From contig JAAYVK010000039.1 of assembly GCA_012517195.1 (NCBI GenBank), positions 64,085 to 105,250 on the forward strand: a stretch of DNA of 41,166 nucleotides, given 5' to 3'. The position numbers and the translations under genes were made by a program. This document shows, one piece after another, positions 1-8,777 of this stretch. The DNA comes from Synergistaceae bacterium. Its GTDB lineage: Bacteria > Synergistota > Synergistia > Synergistales > 79-D21. Numbering within the stretch: the stretch's first letter is position 1; the number at the start of each line of letters is the position of its first letter. Below the pieces are notes generated by a model. That model saw only the letters and a program-made list of their open reading frames with translations, did not search any database and was not told the origin of the DNA.

Positions 1-637
1 AAAGGGGGTATGCTTCCGACTGGGAAGCAACTCTTTCCCCGGCAAGCGGTGTGCCCGGTTCCGCGGTGAGCTGGTAAATGGAAAGGTGGTTCACATAACC
101 GCTCAAGATTCGCAGGTCATTATGCCACAGGCGCAGATCCTGCCCCGGGATCCCGAAAATCAAATCCCCGCTTGAGGAGAACCCGTTTTCAGCGCAGTGA
201 TTCAGGGCCTCGGCTGCCTGCTTTTCGTCATGCGGCCGCCCCAGCCAGCGCAGGATTTCCGTTGAAAAGCTCTGGATCCCAAGGCTGACCCGCTTGACCC
301 TCCAGCTTCTCCAGAGCCGCATGTGGTCCGCATTCAGGGAATCCGGGTTCGCTTCGACGCTGACTTCAACTCCCCTGGAGAAGGAAAGGCCGTTTTCAAG
401 GATTTCGATCAGGGACTCCCAATCGGCCGGGTTGAGAAAAGTCGGAGTTCCGCCGCCGATGTAAAGCGTATCCACCGGCGGGCGTCCCCCGAAAAATGCA
501 TTCCAGGCAGAGAGTTCCTTCTTCAGGGCTTTCAGGTAAAGCCTGACGGTATCCCGATCGGCCGGTTCACTATAAAAGGCGCAATACCGGCACTTTTTCC
601 TGCAAAACGGGATATGGATGTAGCAGGAAAGCCCGAT
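1..637 (-). CDS. hemW: HemW-like radical SAM protein, 5' part (runs off window)
   Basis: Not in the ORF track; found by translating the reverse strand downstream of lepA. The reading begins GLSCYIHIPFCRKKCRYCAF, the CxxxCxxC cluster-binding motif of the coproporphyrinogen-III-oxidase-like radical SAM family. It continues with the SAM-binding YIGGGTPTFL, VEANPDS and VSLGIQSF. About 210 residues are present and the C-terminal half lies outside the window. HemW binds heme and is thought to deliver it to respiratory enzymes; it lacks CPO activity. It follows lepA directly, which is a common arrangement. I find no ATG, GTG or TTG near the expected start. The likeliest initiator is ATC at 635-637 (GAGGA lies 6 nt before it), or the TTA overlapping the lepA stop. 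The family call is firm, the start is not. Confidence 0.88.
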   Translation of the reverse strand, partial: MGLSCYIHIPFCRKKCRYCAFYSEPADRDTVRLYLKALKKELSAWNAFFGGRPPVDTLYIGGGTPTFLNPADWESLIEILENGLSFSRGVEVSVEANPDSLNADHMRLWRSWRVKRVSLGIQSFSTEILRWLGRPHDEKQAAEALNHCAENGFSSSGDLIFGIPGQDLRLWHNDLRILSGYVNHLSIYQLTAEPGTPLAGERVASQSEAYPL

Positions 638-639
638 TT

Positions 640-2451
640 CTAATCCTCTTCCTCCTTGCCGATATTCAGATAGGCTAGAAACGCCTCCTGGGGAATCGAA
701 ACTCTTCCGATCTGTTTCATTTTCTTTTTGCCTTCCTTCTGTTTCTCCAGGAGTTTCCTCTTCCTCGTGATGTCCCCGCCGTAGCATTTTGCCAGCACGT
801 CCTTCCGCAAGGGCTTTACATTCTGCCGAACGATCACTTTTTTCCCAATGGCGGCCTGGATCGGGACCTCGAACAATTGGCGGGGGATCAACTCCTTTAA
901 TTTTCTGACGACCGCTTGTCCCATATGGTAGGCCGCGTCCTTGTGGCAAATGAAAGAGAACGCATCAACCGGTTCCTGGTTCACGAGGACATCCACCTTC
1001 ACCAGTTCGGAGGCTCGGAAGCCGACATGCTCGTAATCGAGGGAAGCATATCCACGGGTTGTGGATTTCAGCTTGTCATGGAAATCAACGATGAATTCCG
1101 CCAGGGGGAGGATGTAGGAAAGACGCAACCTCTCCGGGGTAATGTAGTCCATCGAGTGGAAGATGCCCCTTTTGTCCTGGCATAGCTGCATTACCTTCCC
1201 CACAAATTCAGAAGGGACAAAAACCGTCAATCGTATGTAGGGTTCCCGGATCTCCTCGATTTGCCCTGCATCGGGGAAATCCGACGGGCGGTTTGCCTCA
1301 AGAATTTCCCCATCCGTTCTGACGATCTGGTAGACGACGTTTGGAGCTGTTGCAACGAGTTCGACATTGAACTCCCTCATCAGCCTCTCCCTGGCGATAT
1401 CCATGTGAAGCAGGCCGAGAAAACCGCATCTGAAACCAAAGCCCAACGCGGAAGAAGTTTCGGGTTCGAACTGGATCGCAGAATCATTGAGCTGAAGTTT
1501 TTCCAAGGCGTCGCGGAGTTGGGGATAGTCTTCGTTCACGACCGGGTAAAAACCGCAAAAGACAACCGGTTTAATTTTCTTGTAACCTGGAAGTGCTTCG
1601 CCGGCGGGGCGCACTCCATCCGTGACGGTGTCGCCGACCTGGGCTTCATGGATCGTTTTGATGCTTGCGGCGAGATAACCGACTTCTCCGGCTTCAAGCT
1701 CGTTCACCGGGGTCATGCCGGGCTTGAAAACCCCAATCTCCTCGGCCTGGCACTCCCGGCCCGTGGCCATGAAGCGGATCGACTGACCCGCTTTCAGGCG
1801 CCCGTTGACGACACGGATGTAACAGATTACACCACGGTAGTTGTCATAGACGGAATCGAAAATCAACGCCTGAAGAGGGGCTTCCGGGTCTCCCTGGGGA
1901 ACCGGGATGTCGCGGACGATTCGCTCCAGGATTTCGTCGATACCCTTTCCTTCCTTTGCGCTGGCGAGAATCGCTTCATGAGCGTCTACACCGATGACTT
2001 CTTCCAGTTCCCGTTTCGCTTCCTCCGGCTGGGCCGAAGGGAGATCGATCTTATTGACCACCGGGATGAGTTCCAGCCCCTGCTCAGCAGCCATATAGGC
2101 ATTGGCGACCGTTTGCGCTTCGACTCCCTGGGCGGCATCAACGACCAGCAAGGCTCCTTCGCAGGCCGCAAGGGAACGGGAAACTTCGTAACTGAAGTCG
2201 ACATGTCCGGGGGTATCGATGAGGTTCAGGATGTACTCGGTCCCGTCGTATGCCCTGTAATTCATCCGGACTGGAACGGATTTGATGGTGATTCCCCGCT
2301 CCCTCTCCAGTTCCAGCGTATCCAGGTACTGGGCCCGCATGGTTCGCGGATCCACCGTTCCCGTAAATTCCAGGAGGCGGTCCGCCAGGGTCGATTTTCC
2401 GTGATCGACGTGGGCAATGATGCAGAAGTTCCGTATCCGTTCTCGCTTCAT
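640..2451 (-). CDS. lepA: Elongation factor 4 (LepA), ribosome back-translocase GTPase
   Basis: EF4 is a translational GTPase that acts on the 70S ribosome. The protein shows the P-loop AHVDHGKS near residue 13, DTPGHVDF (G3), NKID (G4) and SAKEG (G5), then EF-G-like domains and the LepA-specific C-terminus ending in [17 protein letters not shown]. It is about 603 residues, the usual size. The track begins at a GTG at 2481, but the ATG at 2451 has GGAGGGAATTC in front of it and gives the family's normal N-terminus (MKRERIRNF), so I use that start. It lies 57 bp downstream of yicC and directly abuts hemW, so the three probably form one operon. Confidence 0.96.
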   Translation of the reverse strand: MKRERIRNFCIIAHVDHGKSTLADRLLEFTGTVDPRTMRAQYLDTLELERERGITIKSVPVRMNYRAYDGTEYILNLIDTPGHVDFSYEVSRSLAACEGALLVVDAAQGVEAQTVANAYMAAEQGLELIPVVNKIDLPSAQPEEAKRELEEVIGVDAHEAILASAKEGKGIDEILERIVRDIPVPQGDPEAPLQALIFDSVYDNYRGVICYIRVVNGRLKAGQSIRFMATGRECQAEEIGVFKPGMTPVNELEAGEVGYLAASIKTIHEAQVGDTVTDGVRPAGEALPGYKKIKPVVFCGFYPVVNEDYPQLRDALEKLQLNDSAIQFEPETSSALGFGFRCGFLGLLHMDIARERLMREFNVELVATAPNVVYQIVRTDGEILEANRPSDFPDAGQIEEIREPYIRLTVFVPSEFVGKVMQLCQDKRGIFHSMDYITPERLRLSYILPLAEFIVDFHDKLKSTTRGYASLDYEHVGFRASELVKVDVLVNQEPVDAFSFICHKDAAYHMGQAVVRKLKELIPRQLFEVPIQAAIGKKVIVRQNVKPLRKDVLAKCYGGDITRKRKLLEKQKEGKKKMKQIGRVSIPQEAFLAYLNIGKEEED

Positions 2452-2508
2452 GAATTCCCTCCGAAATGGGTCCTTGTCCACCCTATTTCCCGAACCTTTT
2501 CTGATTTT

Positions 2509-3396
2509 TCATTCGATATTTTGAATCTGCTCCCGGATTTTTTCCAGGGTGGTCCGACCTTCTACGGCAATCCAGCGGACGTTCGCCGCCGAAACCTTGG
2601 AGTCGAGAGTGTTCAATTCTCGGTGAATCTCCTGCGCAAGAAAATCCAGTTTGCGTCCCACGGCCTCGGGGGACCGCAGCGATTCCCTGAATTTCTGCAG
2701 ATGGCTGTTCAAGCGGGTCACTTCTTCAGAAACATCCCACCGGTCCGACAACAAAACAATTTCCTGAGCCAGGCGCTGCTCCCGGACCGCTTCTTCAGAA
2801 AGAGACATCACTTCCAGGACTCGCTTCCTCAAGTTTTCCACCGCTTCTCCCTTCGCAGCTTCCGCAGCCGTCGCGATTTCAGCGGAATAGCCTTCAAGCT
2901 CAGCCAAAAGACCAAGGATCGAGCACTCCAAATGGCTTCCTTCCTGTGCCCGCATGCCGATCCAGTTTTCTGTTGCCTTTTCCATGACGGATTCGACCGT
3001 TTTCCCCACTTCATCTCTCCAGAATTCCTCGTCCTGGGCCGGAGCCTCGAAGACGCCCGGCAATGAGAGAAGGGCAGCGGGGTCGACCCTTTCGGCCCTT
3101 CCATGCTTCCGGTAGAAGTCGTCCAGCCGTTTCAGGTAGGATTCAAGGACTTCCTCCCGCAGCTCCTGCAAGCGAAATTCCGGGGCCCAGGAAACTTCGA
3201 AACGGACCTGGACTTTCCCCCGGCGGGCTCTTTCACGGATCTTCTGCTGGACAAGAGCTTCGTAACTCAAGAGCTCTTTTGGAAGCCGGACCGAAATCTC
3301 CAGAAAGCGGTGGTTGACGCTCGAGATTTCCGCTACAAAATTCCCCGCGGAACATTTTTCGGAGGCCCTTCCAAAACCTGTCATGCTGGTTACCAT
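2509..3396 (-). CDS. yicC: YicC/YloC family endoribonuclease
   Basis: A 295-residue YicC-type protein, the usual length. It opens with MVTSMTGFGRA, matching the family start (V/I-x-S-M-T-G/A-[FY]). It ends with the DUF1732-like block IHRELNTLDSKVS, where the family's conserved E-x-N-T-x-x-S-K is nearly intact. Members are reported to be RNases acting on small RNAs or mRNA ends; that role comes from the family, not from this sequence. The ATG at 3396 has GGGGGAG about eight bases upstream. It is the first gene of a yicC-lepA-hemW unit and is divergent from the purine operon. I could not identify a convincing promoter of its own in the 174-bp gap. Confidence 0.93.
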   Translation of the reverse strand: MVTSMTGFGRASEKCSAGNFVAEISSVNHRFLEISVRLPKELLSYEALVQQKIRERARRGKVQVRFEVSWAPEFRLQELREEVLESYLKRLDDFYRKHGRAERVDPAALLSLPGVFEAPAQDEEFWRDEVGKTVESVMEKATENWIGMRAQEGSHLECSILGLLAELEGYSAEIATAAEAAKGEAVENLRKRVLEVMSLSEEAVREQRLAQEIVLLSDRWDVSEEVTRLNSHLQKFRESLRSPEAVGRKLDFLAQEIHRELNTLDSKVSAANVRWIAVEGRTTLEKIREQIQNIE

Positions 3397-3510
3397 CTTA
3401 AAACTCCCCCATTCCTGCCGTTATGAAGGAATAGTTTACTCTACCCGTCTTTTCCGCGCCACTAGCCCTTTATATAAGGCGCACCCATGCCGTTATCTTT
3501 CTGTATAGGG

Positions 3511-3539
3511 TTGATTTATGGGTGTTTATGTTCGATAAT
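3511..3539 (+). promoter_or_regulatory. sigma-70-type promoter of the purine operon
   Basis: TTGATT (3511-3516) and GATAAT (3534-3539) are separated by exactly 17 bp, 32 bp before the purC start. On the opposite strand, 3527-3539 reads ATTATCGAACATA, which resembles the Bacillus PurBox core CGAACAWT and covers the -10 region. Only one such half is visible, so repression by a PurR-like protein is speculative. Confidence 0.6.
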
Positions 3540-3570
3540 GTCAGTACACTAGACACGGGGAGGCACGAAA

Positions 3571-4287
3571 ATGGAAACCGGTAAGCTGCTTTACGAGGGA
3601 AAGGCCAAAAAAATGTATGAAACCAGTGACCCGGATATTCTCCTCATCGAGTACAAGAACAGCCTGACTGCGTTCAACGCGCAAAAGAAGGCTGAAATGG
3701 AAGGCAAGGGAAGGTACAACACCCTGATCAGCGCCTGGCTTTTCAGCTACCTGGCCGAAAAGGGGATCCCGTCCCATTTTCTAAAAAGGCTTGATGATAC
3801 CCACCAGCTGGTGAAAAAGGTTCAGATCCTCCCAATCGAAGTGGTCGTCCGCAACATCACGACCGGGACCCTCTGCCGGAGGCTGGGGGTCACCGAGGGG
3901 ATGAAGCTTCCGCGCCCGCTCGTGGAATTCTACCTGAAGGATGACGCCCTGGGAGACCCGTTGATCACGGAAGACCACGCGCTTCTTTTCGGCTGGGCAA
4001 AACAGGATGAGATCGATTCGATCAAGCGGACCAGCCTGGCGGTCAATGAAATCCTTCAGGATCTTTTTCTCTCCAAGGGGATCGTCCTGGTGGACTTCAA
4101 GCTGGAATTCGGACGCGATTCGAGCGGTAACGTTCTCCTTGCGGATGAAATCTCCCCCGACACCTGCCGTTTCTGGGATTCGCAGACGGGCAAAAGCCTG
4201 GACAAGGACCGTTTCCGCAAGGATCTCGGCGATGTCCTCGGCGCCTACCGGGAGATCTGGAAGAGGCTGAGCGGGAAGGAGGAATAG
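3571..4287 (+). CDS. purC: Phosphoribosylaminoimidazole-succinocarboxamide synthase (SAICAR synthetase)
   Basis: Catalyses the ATP-dependent joining of aspartate to CAIR, giving SAICAR, in de novo IMP synthesis. The 238-residue protein shows LLYEGKAKKMYET at its N-terminus, VVVRNITTGTLCRR, LVDFKLEFG and LADEISPDTCRFWD, all standard PurC blocks, and has the family's usual length. The ATG at 3571 has GGGGAGG in front. It is the first gene of a ten-gene operon and lies 3 bp from purS. Adenylosuccinate lyase (purB), which acts on its product, is not in the window. Confidence 0.97.
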   Translation: METGKLLYEGKAKKMYETSDPDILLIEYKNSLTAFNAQKKAEMEGKGRYNTLISAWLFSYLAEKGIPSHFLKRLDDTHQLVKKVQILPIEVVVRNITTGTLCRRLGVTEGMKLPRPLVEFYLKDDALGDPLITEDHALLFGWAKQDEIDSIKRTSLAVNEILQDLFLSKGIVLVDFKLEFGRDSSGNVLLADEISPDTCRFWDSQTGKSLDKDRFRKDLGDVLGAYREIWKRLSGKEE

Positions 4288-4290
4288 AGG

Positions 4291-4545
4291 ATGAAATTTC
4301 GAGCCCGCATCCTTGTTTCCTTGAAAGAAGGTGTCCTCGACACCCAGGGAAAAGCTGTCCTGGTAAGCCTGAAAAACCTCGGCTTTGATGTTGTTGAGGA
4401 AGTCCGGATCGGGAAATCGATTGAAATTGTGCTTTCCGCCGGTTCCGCAGAAGAAGCTGAAAAAAAGGTGGAATCAATGTGCGAGGCCCTTCTGGTGAAT
4501 CCGCTGATCGAAACCGGCAGGGTTTCCCTGGAGGCGATCGGATGA
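4291..4545 (+). CDS. purS: FGAM synthase subunit PurS
   Basis: An 84-residue protein of the PurS family. PurS bridges the glutaminase PurQ and the synthetase PurL in the three-part FGAM synthase of Gram-positives, archaea and several other phyla. The sequence reads like the family: an N-terminal strand (FRARILVSLKEGVLDTQGKA), a helix, IGKSIEIVL, and a C-terminal NPLIETGRVSLEAIG. It starts 3 bp after purC. Its TGA stop overlaps the purQ ATG (ATGA), which suggests translational coupling and equal dosage of the complex. Confidence 0.94.
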   Translation: MKFRARILVSLKEGVLDTQGKAVLVSLKNLGFDVVEEVRIGKSIEIVLSAGSAEEAEKKVESMCEALLVNPLIETGRVSLEAIG

Positions 4546-5246
4546 ACGCTTCCGTGGTTGTTTTTCCGGGAAGCAACTGCGACCGGGATGTCCTCTATGC
4601 CCTGGGAAAGATCGCAGGAATTCCGGCCGTCCCCGTTTGGCACAAGGATCCTGTCCTGCCGGAGGACACCGACCTGGTTGTTCTACCGGGAGGATTTTCC
4701 TATGGCGACTATCTTCGGTGCGGCGCGATGGCCGCACGTTCACCGATCATCCAGGCAGTCCGGGAACATGCCCGGCGCGGGGGGCTGGTCCTGGGGATCT
4801 GCAACGGCTTTCAGGTTTTGACGGAAGCCGGGCTTCTCCCGGGTGCCCTCCTGGCAAACAGCAACCTGGAGTTCATCTGCAGTCCTTGCCTGCTCAAGGT
4901 TGAGCGGAGCGACACCCCTTTCACGAATGCCTACCCTGAAGGGACCCTCGTGCAGTTTCCGATCGCCCATCATGAAGGACTCTATTTTCTGCCGGAGCGG
5001 GAGTTGCAAAAACTGGAAGACAACCGACAGGTCGTCTTCCGGTACGCCGCTGCCGACGGCTCGGCAGGAGCTCAGCACAGCCCCAACGGATCCCTGAACG
5101 GAATCGCCGGGATCGTCAACAGCAGCGGAAATGTTCTTGGCCTTATGCCCCATCCGGAAAGGGCCAGCGAAAAACTTCTCGGCGGGACGGACGGACTGGG
5201 TATGTGGTATTCCATCAAGTCCTGGCTTGAGGGAGGCGCAAGGTAG
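4542..5246 (+). CDS. purQ: FGAM synthase glutaminase subunit PurQ
   Basis: Class I glutamine amidotransferase that hydrolyses glutamine and passes ammonia to PurL. It starts MNASVVVFPGSNCDRD. The nucleophile Cys lies in GICNGFQV near residue 87, and the His/Glu pair lies in MPHPERA near the C-terminus. At 234 residues it is the usual size. The track start (4479) extends back through purS. The ATG at 4542 overlapping the purS stop is preferred because it gives the family N-terminus. The purL ATG follows immediately after its TAG. Confidence 0.96.
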   Translation: MNASVVVFPGSNCDRDVLYALGKIAGIPAVPVWHKDPVLPEDTDLVVLPGGFSYGDYLRCGAMAARSPIIQAVREHARRGGLVLGICNGFQVLTEAGLLPGALLANSNLEFICSPCLLKVERSDTPFTNAYPEGTLVQFPIAHHEGLYFLPERELQKLEDNRQVVFRYAAADGSAGAQHSPNGSLNGIAGIVNSSGNVLGLMPHPERASEKLLGGTDGLGMWYSIKSWLEGGAR

Positions 5247-7400
5247 ATGGATTATCGAAAAGCCGGCCTGCGGCCGCACGAATACGAAACTATCCGCCGG
5301 GAACTTGGCCGAGACCCGAACGAAACCGAGCTGCGAATCTTCGGGGTCATGTGGTCAGAGCATTGCTCGTACAAGTCCTCCAGGCCCCTCCTGAAGCTGT
5401 TTCCGAAGGAAGGCCCCTCCGTTCTGAAGGGCGTTGGAGAAAATGCCGGTGTCGTCGATGCAGGCGGCGGGTGGGGACTGGCCTTCAAGGTTGAAAGCCA
5501 TAACCATCCTTCCGCTGTTGAACCCTATCAGGGGGCCGCTACCGGGGTGGGAGGGATCATCCGGGACATCCTCGCGATGGGGGCTCGGCCGATTGCTTCC
5601 CTGGACGGGCTGTTTTTTGGACGGCCTGATTCTCCAAAGACTCGTTTTCTTTCGAACGGGATCGTCAAGGGTGTTGGAGGTTACGGGAACTGCGTGGGAG
5701 TTCCGACGGTCGGCGGCAAGACCCTTTACGACGAGCGGTACGAAGACAATCCGCTCTTGAATGCCTTCTGCATTGGCCTTGTGGCTTCTGATTCGATTGT
5801 TAGCTCCCAGACGGCCGAACCGGGGAATCTGGTTGTGCTTCTCGGCTCGAAGACCGGCCGGGATGGAATCGGCGGGGCGGCGTTCGCCTCCGTGGAACTT
5901 GGCGAAGACACGAAAGCCAGCAGGCCCCAGGTCCAGATTGGGGATCCCTTCGTCGAAAAGCTTCTGATCGAGGCCTGCCTGGAGGCGCTGGAGAAAGGCC
6001 TTGTGACGAGCATGCAGGACATGGGAGCGGCGGGGATCACCTCCTCTGCCAGCGAAATCGCTGCCAAAAGCGGTGTCGGGATGATCCTCGACCTGGACCT
6101 TGTCCCGCTTCGGGAAGAAAATATGGCCGCCTGGGAGATCGCCCTTTCAGAATCGCAGGAACGGATGCTCCTGATCGTCCGGCCCGAAAACCTCGATGCC
6201 GTCCTGTCCCTGGGACAGAAGTGGGACCTTGACTGTGCCGTCATCGGTAAAACGGTGGAAGGCAACCGCTTTATCCTCCGGAAAGAAGGGGAAGTCTTTG
6301 CGGATTTGCCCGCTTCGCTGATCGGCGGAGGATGCCCCGAAATACACTGGCCCGCGGAACGTCCGAAAGATCTGGATCAGCGGCAGTCCTTCGAATTCGA
6401 GCCTTCGGGTTTTCCGGGGGACCTTTCTCAGCCATTGCTCAGGCTTCTGGCTTCGCCCTCCCTCAAGGAAAAGTCCTGGATTACGCGGCAATACGACAGC
6501 ATGGTCCAGGTGAATACGGTACAAGGCCCCGGTGCCCCCCTAAGCCTCATCAGAATCAAGGAAAACGGGAATCTGGTCGCGATGACGATGGAAGCTTTGC
6601 CCTGGGCCTGCAGCCTGGATCCCTACCGGGGGGGATACGAAACGATGGCCCGTTCCTTGCGACCCCTGTGGGTTGCGGGTGCCAGGCACCTCGGGATGAC
6701 GAACTGCCTGAACTTCCCCTCTCCGGAAAACCCGGAACAGTTCTGGGAATTCTCGGAGGCGGTCAGGGGACTCGCGGACTGCTGCAAAGACCTTTCGTGC
6801 CCGGTCGTATCGGGAAACGTAAGCCTCTACAACGAAAGCGCGGGCCGGGCCATTCTCCCGACTCCGCTTGTCTGCTCGGTCGGAATCCTCCCCGTTTCGG
6901 GTTTTCCGCTCCTTCCGGGAAAGTGGAAGGAAGGGGATTTTCTCTTTCTTGCCGGGATCGAAAACGCTTCGATCCCGGGGTCCCATTTCCAGGCTGTCCT
7001 TCAGGGACGGCTGGTGGGCCGCCCGCTGCCTCCGTCCCCGGAAATGGAGACCGGGTTCATGGAAAGGGCCCTTCAGACAGCCTCCCGGCAGATTGCCGAC
7101 AGCGCGGTCCCTCTGCTGGGAGGGGGATTGGGAATCGCGCTGGGTAAAGAGGCGATAGCTTCAGGAGTTGGCGCACAGATCGACCTGCAAATCCCGACTC
7201 ATCCCCTGGCTCTTTTCTTTGCCGAAGGAGGAGCCCGCGCCCTTTACGCAGTCCCGGAGGCCAGGGTGCCGGAATTCATCCGGACCTGGACAGGGTTTCC
7301 CTTCCGCATGATCGGCAGGGTGGGGGGCGATTGCCTCTGCCTGCCGCAGTCCGAACCCATCCCCCTGCAGATCCTTTCAAACGCCTGGAAAGGGGCCTAA
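5247..7400 (+). CDS. purL: FGAM synthase catalytic subunit PurL (small form)
   Basis: ATP-dependent conversion of FGAR to FGAM with ammonia from PurQ. At 717 residues it is the short PurL that needs PurS and PurQ, not the ~1300-residue fused enzyme of Gammaproteobacteria. Recognisable blocks are MWSEHCSYKSSRP, KVESHNHPSAVEPYQGAATG (nucleotide and Mg binding), LGSKTGRDGIGGAAFAS and QDMGAAGITSSASE. The C-terminal half repeats the ATP-binding fold and includes FAEGGARALYAV. The start codon abuts the purQ stop and purF follows after 3 bp. Confidence 0.97.
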   Translation: MDYRKAGLRPHEYETIRRELGRDPNETELRIFGVMWSEHCSYKSSRPLLKLFPKEGPSVLKGVGENAGVVDAGGGWGLAFKVESHNHPSAVEPYQGAATGVGGIIRDILAMGARPIASLDGLFFGRPDSPKTRFLSNGIVKGVGGYGNCVGVPTVGGKTLYDERYEDNPLLNAFCIGLVASDSIVSSQTAEPGNLVVLLGSKTGRDGIGGAAFASVELGEDTKASRPQVQIGDPFVEKLLIEACLEALEKGLVTSMQDMGAAGITSSASEIAAKSGVGMILDLDLVPLREENMAAWEIALSESQERMLLIVRPENLDAVLSLGQKWDLDCAVIGKTVEGNRFILRKEGEVFADLPASLIGGGCPEIHWPAERPKDLDQRQSFEFEPSGFPGDLSQPLLRLLASPSLKEKSWITRQYDSMVQVNTVQGPGAPLSLIRIKENGNLVAMTMEALPWACSLDPYRGGYETMARSLRPLWVAGARHLGMTNCLNFPSPENPEQFWEFSEAVRGLADCCKDLSCPVVSGNVSLYNESAGRAILPTPLVCSVGILPVSGFPLLPGKWKEGDFLFLAGIENASIPGSHFQAVLQGRLVGRPLPPSPEMETGFMERALQTASRQIADSAVPLLGGGLGIALGKEAIASGVGAQIDLQIPTHPLALFFAEGGARALYAVPEARVPEFIRTWTGFPFRMIGRVGGDCLCLPQSEPIPLQILSNAWKGA

Positions 7401-7403
7401 ACC

Positions 7404-8777
7404 ATGTGCGGCGTTTTCGGAGCATTTTCACCTTCCGGCAGTTCGGTTCTGGAGGACGTCTACCTGGGACTCTACGCACTGCAGCATCGCGGCCAGGAGT
7501 CCGCGGGCATTTCCTGGATCAACGGCGAGGAAAACATTCACAGCCTGAAAGGAATGGGACTGGTCCACATCGCCCTGGATCAGAAAAAGCTGGCCTCCAT
7601 CCACGCAGGCTGTGCAATCGGACATGTTCGCTACTCCACGACAGGCGAATCGCTGCTGGCGAATGCCCAGCCCCTGGCTGCGAAATACGCCCGCGGCCCC
7701 ATCGCGATCGCCCATAACGGAAACCTCACGAACTCGGACGGGATTCGCCGCTACCTTGAAAACCGCGGCGCGATCTTCCAATCCACGACCGACACGGAGG
7801 TCATCATCCACCTGATGGCGCACCAGTCTCACAAGCCGCCTCTTGATGCGCTCGTCGATTCACTCAGGCGCCTTAGGGGAGCCTACAGCCTTTCTGTCCT
7901 GCTGGGGAACCGTCTGATCGGAGCCAGGGATCCTTGGGGATTCCGCCCCCTGGTGCTGGGGAAAAGGGAGGATGTGACCTACATCGCATCTGAAACCTGC
8001 GCCCTGGACATCGTCGGGGCTGAGTTCATCCGGGATGTCGAACCTGGAGAGATCGTCGTGATCGACTCAACGGGGATCAAGTCTGTCCGCATCCCGGTCA
8101 GAACAACGCGGCACTTTGCCTGTTCCTTTGAATACGTCTATTTCGCCCGTCCGGACAGTGTCATTGACGGAAGATCTGTCTACAAGGTCAGAAAGGCTCT
8201 CGGCGAAAAACTGGCAGCCGGGGCGCCTGCTCCTTCCGCCGATTTTGTCACGGGAATGCCGGACAGCGGGACGCTCGCCGCCCTCGGCTATTCCGAGGCT
8301 TCCGGCAAGCCTTTTGAAATCGCGGTGGTGCGGAACCGATATGTCGGAAGAACCTTCATTCAGCCGACAGACCTTGTCCGTAACCTGGGGGTCAGGATCA
8401 AGCTGAACCCCATCCGCGAATTGCTGAAAGAACGTGAGGTTGTTGTCGTGGACGATTCGATCGTCCGGGGAACAACCGCCCGCCGGATCGTGAACATGAT
8501 GAGGGAAAACGGGGCCTCGGCGGTTCATTTGAGAATTGCCTCCCCTCCTGTCCGTTTCCCCTGCTATTATGGGATCGATACCCCTACGTGCGAGGAATTG
8601 GCCGCGGCACAGCTTGACCTGCCGAGCCTTGAAAAAATGGTCGGTGCAGATTCCCTGCGCTACATGTCTGCAGAAGACCTGGTTGCTGCGATCGGGAAAC
8701 CCCGGTGTGAACTCTGCACCGCCTGTTTTACCGGAGATTATCTCCAGGGAGGGGACGAAGATGGGACTGACCTATGA
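7404..8777 (+). CDS. purF: Amidophosphoribosyltransferase (Fe-S type)
   Basis: First committed step of purine synthesis: PRPP plus glutamine gives phosphoribosylamine. The protein starts MCGVFGAF, so the catalytic N-terminal Cys is residue 2 and there is no propeptide, unlike the B. subtilis enzyme. The glutaminase domain is followed by a phosphoribosyltransferase domain with the PRPP loop VVVVDDSIVRGTTARR. Cysteines in FACSFEY, FPCYYG and CELCTAC match the positions of the four [4Fe-4S] ligands of the B. subtilis-type enzyme, so an oxygen-sensitive cluster is expected. Its last 17 bases overlap the start of purM. Confidence 0.97.
   Translation: MCGVFGAFSPSGSSVLEDVYLGLYALQHRGQESAGISWINGEENIHSLKGMGLVHIALDQKKLASIHAGCAIGHVRYSTTGESLLANAQPLAAKYARGPIAIAHNGNLTNSDGIRRYLENRGAIFQSTTDTEVIIHLMAHQSHKPPLDALVDSLRRLRGAYSLSVLLGNRLIGARDPWGFRPLVLGKREDVTYIASETCALDIVGAEFIRDVEPGEIVVIDSTGIKSVRIPVRTTRHFACSFEYVYFARPDSVIDGRSVYKVRKALGEKLAAGAPAPSADFVTGMPDSGTLAALGYSEASGKPFEIAVVRNRYVGRTFIQPTDLVRNLGVRIKLNPIRELLKEREVVVVDDSIVRGTTARRIVNMMRENGASAVHLRIASPPVRFPCYYGIDTPTCEELAAAQLDLPSLEKMVGADSLRYMSAEDLVAAIGKPRCELCTACFTGDYLQGGDEDGTDL

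Noticed and set aside
1261-3066. A 601-codon plus-strand ORF opposite lepA and yicC
   Set aside because: It lies wholly antisense to two well-supported genes and its translation shows no domain or composition of a real protein. Long antisense frames are common opposite GC-biased genes.
3397-3570. Possible purine riboswitch ahead of purC
   Set aside because: The space between the promoter and purC start is too short (~25 nt after the start site) and the conserved purine-aptamer loops are absent.
7404-7412. purF thought to be 5' truncated because no propeptide is seen
   Set aside because: Enzymes with Cys directly after the initiator Met are common; removal of Met exposes the nucleophile.
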